From: Pseudonocardiaceae bacterium
GTDB lineage: Bacteria > Actinomycetota > Actinomycetes > Mycobacteriales > Pseudonocardiaceae
Assembly (NCBI GenBank): GCA_025924655.1
Contig: JAICHZ010000005.1
Location: 1-34,454, forward strand
Direction: 5' to 3'
Length of the DNA: 34,454 nucleotides
Below, piece by piece: positions 25,404 through 31,511 of this stretch. The notes under the pieces are model-generated. The model was given only the letters and a program-made list of their open reading frames with translations. It was not told where the DNA came from and did not search any database. Positions within the stretch are counted from its first letter, which is position 1. Each line of letters starts with the position of its first letter. A program made the translations under genes and the position numbers.

Positions 25404-26148
25404 GGCTCGCTCCGGATTGTGGAGTTGACGCTTCGGCACTGGCGGGAACGGATTCACGGATCGCGCGGTTGACGGCCAGCTGGAAATTGGTGACGACCCC
25501 GTCGACGGTGACCGGTTTGAGCTGCTCGAGCAGGGCGATCAGCCGGTCGCGCAGCTCGGGAGGGCGGCCACGCTCCCGGTACTCACGTAACACCGTGTTG
25601 TGGAACAGCGCGACCAACTCGGTGGCCAGCGCGCTGGTATGCGCTTCGATGATCTGCTTGGACGCCAGTTGCACCGCGAAATCCATTTCGGTGCCGAGCA
25701 GGCTCAGCCCGTAACTCAGCATTGCCGGGCTGGTGAGCGTCCAGGCATCAGCATCTTCGTCGCGCCGGATCACACCGAGCGTCACCAGCCGGGACAGCTC
25801 GTCGTCGTCCAGGACGCGCCCGGCACGAGAATCGAGCTCAGCCCTGCGGACAGTCTCTGGCTGCTCGGGCAGCCATGGCGCGAGCAGCGCGCGGTGCAGG
25901 GCGAGGTCCTCGGGTGAGCGGTCCAGCGGGATCCTGGCGAGGTAGCCCTCGATGGCCGCCAGCGTGAACCCCAACTCCTGCAGGTCGCGGATCAGCTGCA
26001 GGCGGGCCGCGTGGCACTCGTCATACCAGCCCAGCCGACCGCGCACCGCCGGCGGCGGGAGCAAGCCCAAACCGGTGTAGAAGCGGATCGTCCGCACACT
26101 GATCCCGGTGCGAGCGGCCAGCCCCGCGATGGTGAGCTCGTCAACCAC
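25396..26148 (-). CDS. MerR-family transcriptional regulator
   Basis: The 250-residue protein has a MerR-type N-terminal DNA-binding domain: [20 protein letters not shown], the [15 protein letters not shown] wing and a dimerisation helix. The C-terminal effector part is unusual in length and has an [20 protein letters not shown] segment of unknown ligand. It starts with GTG at 26148 with GGGAGG eight bases upstream and overlaps fadA by 8 bp, so it should be transcribed with fadA-fadB. An acyl-CoA or fatty acid response is an inference from the operon. Confidence 0.88.
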   Translation of the reverse strand: MVDELTIAGLAARTGISVRTIRFYTGLGLLPPPAVRGRLGWYDECHAARLQLIRDLQELGFTLAAIEGYLARIPLDRSPEDLALHRALLAPWLPEQPETVRRAELDSRAGRVLDDDELSRLVTLGVIRRDEDADAWTLTSPAMLSYGLSLLGTEMDFAVQLASKQIIEAHTSALATELVALFHNTVLREYRERGRPPELRDRLIALLEQLKPVTVDGVVTNFQLAVNRAIRESVPASAEASTPQSGASHD

Positions 26149-26164
26149 CGAGCGCGCCTCCCAA

Positions 26165-26202
26165 CGTGACAGTACTACTGTCGTAACAGTACCACTGTCA
26201 CG
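26165..26202 (-). promoter_or_regulatory. 38-bp near-palindromic operator upstream of merR-fadA-fadB
   Basis: CGTGACAGT (26165-26173) pairs with ACTGTCACG (26194-26202), and inside it TACTGT (26176-26181) pairs with ACAGTA (26186-26191). Overall 15 of 18 positions per arm pair. Overlapping ACAGTA-C-TACTGT and ACAGTACCACTGT half-dyads give three alternating ACAGT/ACTGT boxes. It lies 17 bp upstream of the GTG start of merR and is likely to be the binding site for the MerR protein or another repressor, overlapping the promoter. Confidence 0.75.
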
Positions 26203-26205
26203 CGG

Positions 26206-26298
26206 CTAGTCCGTGTCCACGCGTTCTCGCTCTTCGAGTAAGCGCCTGAGAATGCGCCCGGATGGGGACTTCGGAATCTCGTCGACGATCTCATGCTC
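26206..26298 (-). pseudogene. Remnant of an acyl-CoA ligase (AMP-binding enzyme) C-terminus
   Basis: The minus strand reads EHEIVDEIPKSPSGRILRRL and LEERERVDTD followed by TAG (26206-26208). The piece IPKSPSGRILRR is the A10 motif at the C-terminus of acyl-CoA synthetases/4-coumarate-CoA ligases (normally PK(S/T)xSGKIL), where the catalytic Lys is here Arg. Upstream of this segment the frame reads as random sequence with no domain and no start codon with a ribosome binding site, so only the last 30 codons survive. It stops 4 bp from the merR operator, so a fadD-like gene probably once stood upstream of merR-fadA-fadB. Confidence 0.75.
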
Positions 26299-26448
26299 GC
26301 TCCTCTTACTAGCGCGCGGGGCAACCGAAAGGTGGGAGGACCGGCAGTCGAACTCGGTATATGCGGGCCGCGCAGCTAATACTCATGGTGCTCGTGCTGC
26401 TCGAAGGCGTCCAGAGCTAGCATGAAACCTCTAGGTTAGTCAATCCCC
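26299..26448. other. Spacer, nothing recognised
   Basis: This 150-bp spacer between the ligase remnant and the small peptide gene has no gene I can support. The minus-strand reading continues from the remnant frame for about 29 codons without homology. It is probably eroded ligase sequence or the end of the peptide gene transcript. Confidence 0.35.
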
Positions 26449-26643
26449 TCAAAGCGACTTGGGCACCGCGAGTGCCATGGCCTCCCCGAGGAACTTTGAA
26501 AGAGGGCCGGCGCCGGAATCGGTCGCGCCCTCACCCCCAGTGCTGGGGTCGTCGGCTTTGAAGAACATCGACAAGACGGTGCGGGCTGGCAACAACTCGA
26601 CGTGCTGCCGGTATACTTCGGCGAAACTCAGTGCATCAGACAT
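26449..26643 (-). CDS. Small peptide of unknown function (64 residues)
   Basis: The 64-residue product starts MSDALSFAEVYRQHVELLPA, continues RTVLSMFFKADD, a Gly/Ser-rich middle (PSTGGEGATDSGAGP) and ends in a hydrophobic LSKFLGEAMALAVPKSL. A G-rich ribosome binding site (GGGGGGGA) lies about five bases before the ATG at 26643, which argues that it is translated. The frame is open to 26703. The HVELLPARTVLS segment reminds me of small actinobacterial peptides of unknown role, but I cannot name a family. It has no Cys, so it is not an obvious lanthipeptide precursor. The nearest plus-strand neighbour is the sigma factor, in divergent orientation. Confidence 0.6.
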   Translation of the reverse strand: MSDALSFAEVYRQHVELLPARTVLSMFFKADDPSTGGEGATDSGAGPLSKFLGEAMALAVPKSL

Positions 26644-27055
26644 AGCATTCCCCCCCAGGAATCTGCTGACTAAAGCCACCACTGTGCCTACCCATGGCGT
26701 CACGCGTCAATCGGTAGCCGGTACGTAACTCTGTGAATCATCGGTTCCGGTTTCCCGCGCGGACGGTACGCCCAGCCGCAGCTCGGCGCCGGTGACGACC
26801 GACCTGCGGTGGTACCTGACGGTGGCGCGCGCAGTTATGCGCGCACGTGACGGGATGCCTACTGAGCACGGTGCGCTTATCCCACAGATGTAGAACTCCT
26901 GCGCACTACCTCAGCTGAGGTAGTCGTCCTGCCGGGCCTGGGGTAGCCAGAAGATGATCTGTAGATGGGATGACCAGTGCACCGGAGTCCGGCAGTCTAT
27001 GCGCAGTAAGCACTGGACCGTCGGATGATCTGCGGTCGCCCTAGCGAGGGAAGGG
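26644..27055. other. Divergent intergenic region, 412 bp
   Basis: This spacer separates the divergent small-peptide gene and the sigma factor gene. It holds a perfect 20-bp palindrome at 26905-26924 and a GCGCGC-AGTTAT-GCGCGC dyad at about 26828. Promoters for both genes are expected. I find no clear pair of -35/-10 boxes and no gene; the longest frames here look random. Confidence 0.4.
26905..26924. promoter_or_regulatory. Perfect 20-bp palindrome ACTACCTCAG/CTGAGGTAGT
   Basis: Both arms are exactly complementary with no spacer. It lies about 130 bp upstream of the sigma factor start and 262 bp upstream of the divergent peptide start, a typical position for a dimeric regulator binding site. 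Confidence 0.5.
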
Positions 27056-27835
27056 ATGGTGAGCACAACCGTGGATACCGTTGCATTGCTCAAGGCGCCA
27101 CAGGACTGCGAGCTCACCCCTATCGCGAATTCGATCTCAGTGCACAACGCAACTCCATGGAATGGTATCGCGACGCTGCGTCAGTCCGTTCTCAACCTTT
27201 CCGAAGCTAAGGCTGTAACTTCTCCTGGTAGCAGCGAGTCTCCCAGCCCCATCGACGACGACTTCGCCGTACTCGTTGCGGCTGCCGTCAACGGTGAGCG
27301 AGATGCCGTAGATCGGGTGCTCCGCCGGGTGCGGCCGCTGGTGCTGCGGTACTGCCGGGCTAGGGTCGGTGGCCAGGAGAAGACGTTCGCTTCGGCGGAT
27401 GACGTAGCCCAGGAGATATGCCTCGCGGTGCTCACGGCCCTGCCGAATTACCGCGACCAGGGCCGGCCGTTTCTGTCCTTCGTGTACGGCATCGCCTCGC
27501 ACAAGGTGGCCGACGCGCACCGCAACGCCGCGCGCAACCGCGCCGATCTGGTCCCAGAACTGCCGGACACTCCGGAGCTGACCGAGGGTCCGGAGGCGCA
27601 GGTGCTACAGAATGAGGTCACCGGACGGATGGCCAAACTGCTGCACAACTTGCCCGAACGGCAGCGCGAGGTGCTCATCCTGCGGGTGGTGGTCGGGATG
27701 TCTGCGGAGGAGACGGCCGAAGCCGTGGGCTCGACGCCTGGCGCGGTCCGAGTAGCGCAGCACCGGGCACTGAGCCGGCTGCGCAGCCTTTTGACCGCAC
27801 GCACCGCCGTTGCAGCCCACCACGGCGCACCGTAG
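27056..27835 (+). CDS. RNA polymerase sigma factor, SigD/ShbA type
   Basis: The 259-residue sigma factor has sigma region 2 in LVAAAVNGERDAVDRVLRRV, LRYCRARVGGQ, SADDVAQEICLAVLTALPNY and RPFLSFVYGIASHKVADAHR, and region 4 in LPERQREVLILRVVVGMSAE and SAEETAEAVGSTPGAVRVAQH. This is the group found as SigD in mycobacteria and ShbA in Streptomyces, where ShbA drives the primary sigma factor gene. There is a long N-terminal extension of about 68 residues before the conserved domain. GAGGG lies five bases before the ATG. The HisRS gene follows after 25 bp on the same strand. Confidence 0.9.
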   Translation: MVSTTVDTVALLKAPQDCELTPIANSISVHNATPWNGIATLRQSVLNLSEAKAVTSPGSSESPSPIDDDFAVLVAAAVNGERDAVDRVLRRVRPLVLRYCRARVGGQEKTFASADDVAQEICLAVLTALPNYRDQGRPFLSFVYGIASHKVADAHRNAARNRADLVPELPDTPELTEGPEAQVLQNEVTGRMAKLLHNLPERQREVLILRVVVGMSAEETAEAVGSTPGAVRVAQHRALSRLRSLLTARTAVAAHHGAP

Positions 27836-27860
27836 CGAGCTGCGCCTACGCTCTTGCACC

Positions 27861-29150
27861 GTGGCTGACTACCTGCCGACCGCGCCCTACCGTGGTACCC
27901 GGGACTTCTTGCCCGCGGAGATGAGTGTCCGGACTCAGGTTTTCCAGCGGCTTTATGACATGATCGAACGGTACGGCTACCTGCGCTACGACGGCCCGAT
28001 CCTGGAACCAGTCGAGATCTACGAGGCGAAGTCCAGCCAAGAGATCGTAGAGCAGCAGCTGTACACCCTCACTGACCGCGGCGCGCGGCGACTGGCGTTG
28101 CGGCCGGAGATGACCCCGTCGGTGGCGCGGATCATCGCCGGCAACGCCGGCAAGCTCCCGTTCCCGGTGCGCTGGTACAGCCACCCGAACTGCCACCGCT
28201 ACGAGCGTCCGCAGCGGGGCCGGGTTCGTGAGCACTGGCAGATCAACGTCGACATATTCGGGTCGGACAGTCCGTCGTGTGAGATCGAGATCTTCGAACT
28301 GATCCACGACATGATGGCCGGGCTGACCGCGTCGCCGGACATGTGGGTGCTCCGCGTCAGTGATCGGGTTCTGTTGAATGCGATCCTGACGACGATGGTC
28401 GAAGTCCCAGCCGATCAGGTCCGTCAGGTGAGCGCGCTCATCGACCGATGGGAGAAATATCCCCAAGACAAGCTGGCCCAAGAAGCCGCCGAGCTGGGTC
28501 TGACGGAAAAACAGTTCAATCGCCTGGGTGAGATCCTCGGCGCCGGCGATGCTCTGCTTGACGATCTCCCACGCGAGGCGCGCGAGCAGTCAATGCTGAT
28601 GCGGGTCCTCGACACCAGCGCGCGAGATCTGGTCACGTTCGATCCGCTGATCGTGCGGGGATTCGACTACTACACCTCAACGGTCTTCGAGGTCTTCGAC
28701 ACCAACCCGGAGAATCGCCGCTCACTGTTCGGCGGCGGTCGCTACTCGAACCTGGTCGGACTGTTCTGCGCCGCGCAGATCCCCGGGATCGGTTTCGGGA
28801 TGGGCGACGTCACGTTGATGGATTTCCTGGGCACCCATGGCTTGCTGCCCGCACCACGCAGCGAAGTCGATGTCGCGGTCATCCCGGTAGACGAGACGCT
28901 GGCGCAGGCCGCCCGCCAGGTCGCCCGCGGTCTGCGCCAGGCCGGCCTGCGGACCAGCACCCCGCTGGAAATAAGGAAGCTGGGCAAGGAACTCGCCAGG
29001 GCCAACAAGTCGGGGGCCCGCGTCGCGGTGATCGTCGGGCGCGACGAGTGGGCGGCAGGCGCGGTCACCATCCGCAACATGGTGACCGGCGACCAACAGC
29101 AGGTCCCCACCGACGCAGTCCTCTCGGTTGTCACCACCATGCTGGGCTAA
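27861..29150 (+). CDS. hisS: Histidyl-tRNA synthetase, divergent type
   Basis: The 429-residue protein has a HisRS core: motif 2 in CHRYERPQRGRVREHWQ (RYERP at 113-117), the histidine-specific RGFDYYTSTVFEVFD (266-280), and a C-terminal anticodon-binding domain, VDVAVIPVDETLAQAARQVA onward. It therefore is not HisZ. Two positions are odd: the usual GGRYD is GGRYS (292-296), and motif 3 reads GFGMGDVTLMDF where HisRS normally has GxGx(E/D)R; the Arg is Val. I recall motif-2 variants like REHWQxNVDIFG from other bacteria, which would fit a paralogous or transferred HisRS. No ribosome binding site precedes the GTG; the gene lies 25 bp after the sigma factor. Confidence 0.82.
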   Translation: MADYLPTAPYRGTRDFLPAEMSVRTQVFQRLYDMIERYGYLRYDGPILEPVEIYEAKSSQEIVEQQLYTLTDRGARRLALRPEMTPSVARIIAGNAGKLPFPVRWYSHPNCHRYERPQRGRVREHWQINVDIFGSDSPSCEIEIFELIHDMMAGLTASPDMWVLRVSDRVLLNAILTTMVEVPADQVRQVSALIDRWEKYPQDKLAQEAAELGLTEKQFNRLGEILGAGDALLDDLPREAREQSMLMRVLDTSARDLVTFDPLIVRGFDYYTSTVFEVFDTNPENRRSLFGGGRYSNLVGLFCAAQIPGIGFGMGDVTLMDFLGTHGLLPAPRSEVDVAVIPVDETLAQAARQVARGLRQAGLRTSTPLEIRKLGKELARANKSGARVAVIVGRDEWAAGAVTIRNMVTGDQQQVPTDAVLSVVTTMLG

Positions 29151-29492
29151 CAAGTCCAAGCACATGCTCGGGGCAATAGGCCAGCGTCCACGAGAGCACC
29201 GACCCCCCACCACTTCTTGTCGACCGGTTGTCGTGAACTCGACAACACGGACGTTTTGGTCGCTGAGAACGTCGGTCTTGTCGAGTTCACGGGGCATGGA
29301 TACCGGCACACCCGCGAACTATTGCGCTGGAGTCGGCTCAACCTTCACGTCGGGAGGCTCAGAGCATTCTCAGCGGACCGTGTGTGGCAGACGAGAATGC
29401 CGCGACGGCTCGGCGCGACACTCTGACGGAGTGGCTGGGGTGACCCCTTGCGGGTCTGACATCACGTCCGGACGACTAGCTCCACGGTGTGC
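29151..29492. other. Non-coding spacer with 60-bp dyad
   Basis: The 340 bp after the HisRS stop hold a long imperfect inverted repeat (29232-29291, listed separately). The rest, including 29292-29492, has no gene that I can support; open frames there read the yaaA remnant antisense or look random. Confidence 0.4.
29232..29291. repeat. Imperfect 60-bp inverted repeat with TTGTCGA boxes
   Basis: CGTGAACTCGACAA (29232-29245) pairs perfectly with TTGTCGAGTTCACG (29278-29291). Pairing continues inward to 29257/29266 with few mismatches, leaving an 8-nt loop. A third TTGTCGA sits outside it at 29217-29223. It starts 82 bp after the HisRS stop and could be its terminator or a protein binding site. 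Confidence 0.7.
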
Positions 29493-29881
29493 TCACCGGT
29501 GCGGTTCGCTCGCAGCCCGCCGCGTCGGATCGTCCGCGGCGAGCAGCCCGAACAGTGCCGAAGCCACCACCAGCCGGGCCCGCTGTGCCGGCCGCAGCGA
29601 ACCCGCATCCAACGCTGCATAGAGCACACCGGTGTAACGAAGCAACGCGGGCAACGTCGGTGCGGCCCACAGGGCGGCGTTGCGTTCCAGCTCGCCGGAC
29701 TGACGCTCGGACAGCCCCAGCGCGGCCAGGCCGGCAGGCGCGTCCCCGGCCAGCGTTACCAACTCGTCGATCAGTTTCGGCGAACCGGCGTCAGCTCGGG
29801 ATAGGACAGTCCGTCAAGCGCGAGCGGCGGTCCGTCGTCCTCGGGCGCCTTGGTCTCTGACGGCGGTAGCAGGACCAGCAC
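29493..29881 (-). pseudogene. yaaA: Peroxide stress protein YaaA, frameshifted and truncated
   Basis: From GTG 29881 the minus strand reads (V)LVLLPPSETKAPEDDGPPLA and on to LSYPELTPVRRN, ending at TGA 29771-29773. In another frame the downstream strand reads KLIDELVTLAGDAPAGLAAL, ERNAALWAAPTLPALLRYTG and VLYAALDAGSLRPAQRARLV, ending at 29493. Both match YaaA (DUF328), which protects against peroxide by limiting free iron. One lost base near 29775-29786 breaks the frame. The protein also ends after FGLLAADDPTRR, where the family has about 120 more residues, so the 3' half is missing too. It is a double-damaged pseudogene. Confidence 0.85.
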
Positions 29882-30102
29882 AGCCGGTGAGGCTAGACCT
29901 ACGGTTAGCACACCGTAGCGTTCGAGTGGACATCAGTGAGCTGAGTTTACGGATTGGCGGCATGGCGGTCGACATCCCGGCGTAAGCTCTCGTCGACTAC
30001 CATTGAACTCGCCCTCGCCGTTCGAACAGAAACTCATCACGAATGACGTCTCAGTCGCTGAACGACCACCTACTTGATGGACCGAACGAAAGGGCTTGCG
30101 CA
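29882..30102. other. Intergenic region before the terpene synthase
   Basis: Spacer of about 220 bp with lower GC near 29990-30100. It includes the promoter region of the terpene synthase; an in-frame ATG at 30043 has no ribosome binding site and is not chosen. No further gene or clear dyad was found. Confidence 0.35.
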
Positions 30103-31098
30103 GTGACATCCACTACGATGCCAATTATCAACCTTCCTTTTATCGCCCGCCAGCATCCTGAGTCCGCCAAGATCGAGACATCCACCCGCGACTGGGTCAT
30201 GCGCTTTCGCTTAGCTCGCAGTGACGCTAGCAAAAATGGACTAGCCCAAAGCCGCTTCGGTGAGGCCGCTGCGTACGGTTATCCCGACGCGCCACTGCCG
30301 GAGGCGGAACTGGCGGCCGGCTGGTTTGCCTGGCTGTTCTTCGTCGACGACCACCACGAAGAAGGGGCCGACGGATCCGCCCAGGATTGGGCTGACGTCA
30401 CCGAAGCCGTCCGCGGAGTGCTTGAACTGGGTCTGCCGACCGGTCCGCTCGCCGACACACCGCTGATACAGGCACTTGCCGACCTCTCCCATCGTTTCAA
30501 CGCGCGGGCCTCGCCCGCCTGGAAAGAGCGCTTCAATCGGCACCTGATGGGCGTCATGGCGGGCGGCCGACATGATATCCGGCTCCGTGAAGGCGGCATC
30601 CCGCTGCCACTCGCCGAGTATATCCCGCTCCGGCGGGAGGCAAGCGCCGTACTGACCTGCTTCGACGTCATTGAAATCTGTGTGCATACCGAAATCCCAG
30701 ACCAGATCTACCACTCGCAGGTTTTCCAGGAGATCGTCCTTGCCGGTGCAGATCTTTTCTCCTGGGTCAACGATCTGTACTCATTGGACAAGGAAATTGC
30801 CTGCGGCATCGTGTCCAACCTGATCCTGGTGCTGCAATACGAACGGCACCTCAGCCGGGAACAGGCGTTCATCGCCGCATGCGCGCTCATAAGTGACCGG
30901 GTGAACGACCTCCTCGCGGCCGAGCAGCGCCTGCCCGAGCTGATCGACTCCCTGAATCTCGACACCGCCACCCAAGCAGCGATATACCGCTATGTGACCG
31001 GCATCCGCGACTGCATCGCCGGATCTAACCAGTGGCATGCCCACAGCACCCGCCGCTATCAGAAGACCGCTGGCGTGGGTGACCGCGCTGGTGGGTGA
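30103..31098 (+). CDS. Class I terpene synthase (probable sesquiterpene cyclase)
   Basis: The 331-residue protein starts (V)TSTTMPIINLPFIARQHPE. It has the first metal-binding motif in FFVDDHHEEG (Asp82, Asp83, with Glu86/Glu87), the NSE triad in NDLYSLDKE (Asn223, Ser227, Glu231), an arginine for the diphosphate sensor in LRREA (177-178), and the C-terminal RY pair in TRRYQ (318-319). Class I synthases ionise a prenyl diphosphate and cyclise it; size fits a C15 substrate, but the product cannot be predicted. GAAAGGG lies eight bases before the GTG at 30103. GC is lower than its neighbours near the start, suggesting transfer. Confidence 0.92.
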   Translation: MTSTTMPIINLPFIARQHPESAKIETSTRDWVMRFRLARSDASKNGLAQSRFGEAAAYGYPDAPLPEAELAAGWFAWLFFVDDHHEEGADGSAQDWADVTEAVRGVLELGLPTGPLADTPLIQALADLSHRFNARASPAWKERFNRHLMGVMAGGRHDIRLREGGIPLPLAEYIPLRREASAVLTCFDVIEICVHTEIPDQIYHSQVFQEIVLAGADLFSWVNDLYSLDKEIACGIVSNLILVLQYERHLSREQAFIAACALISDRVNDLLAAEQRLPELIDSLNLDTATQAAIYRYVTGIRDCIAGSNQWHAHSTRRYQKTAGVGDRAGG

Positions 31099-31244
31099 CG
31101 TGTGTTTGAGCGGCGCCAGGTCCGTCGGGTGAGCCGACACTGCCTGAGCTTCGGCAGGCACTGTGGCCCGGCGATGTACAGCAGTAGACCATGTGGCTGA
31201 TGAGCAATCATCGCCTCTCACCAAGAGTGATGAGAGCTTGCGGG

Positions 31245-31270
31245 TAAGTCGCCCACCTTTGGGCGACTTA
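31245..31270 (+). terminator. 11-bp hairpin, terpene synthase terminator candidate
   Basis: TAAGTCGCCCA (31245-31255) pairs exactly with TGGGCGACTTA (31260-31270) around the loop CCTT. It lies 147 bp after the terpene synthase stop. No T-tract follows, but a short CAGGTTTGG does. Confidence 0.6.
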
Positions 31271-31304
31271 CAGGTTTGGCATGTACTGCTAACATCAACA
31301 TATT

Positions 31305-31328
31305 AGAAACATCCGAACAGCTGTTTCT
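31305..31328. promoter_or_regulatory. Inverted repeat AGAAACA-N10-TGTTTCT
   Basis: Two 7-bp arms separated by 10 bp in AT-rich DNA, 184 bp upstream of the LAL regulator start. Geometry is like a dimeric regulator site. No family could be assigned. Confidence 0.4.
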
Positions 31329-31463
31329 TAGGGGGCACGGGTCGGCGCGCCCCACGGCGTTTTCCTGAGCAATCCAAAAATGTCACCCTCAATTCTCGAT
31401 CGGTGGACATTATTTCTCAGCCCGAATATCCGCCTGAGGCGCCGGTAGTTTATTCGAGGTGGC

Positions 31464-31475
31464 GACTGTACAGTC
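31464..31475. promoter_or_regulatory. 12-bp palindrome GACTGTACAGTC upstream of LAL gene
   Basis: A perfect palindrome 36 bp before the ATG of the LAL gene, close to where a promoter or operator would lie. It shares ACTGT/ACAGT half-sites with the operator in front of merR-fadA-fadB. Confidence 0.4.
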
Positions 31476-31511
31476 CGTACGTTAATTTCCACGCGACTGT
31501 TGAGACATACG

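Larger units (their letters stand above)
31099..31511. other. AT-richer intergenic region with several dyads
   Basis: About 410 bp between the terpene synthase and the LAL regulator. It contains an 11-bp hairpin (31245-31270), AGAAACA-N10-TGTTTCT (31305-31328) and GACTGTACAGTC (31464-31475), listed separately. GC is clearly lower from 31270 to 31500. The first part probably holds the terpene synthase terminator, the second the promoter of the LAL gene. No gene is supported. Confidence 0.5.
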
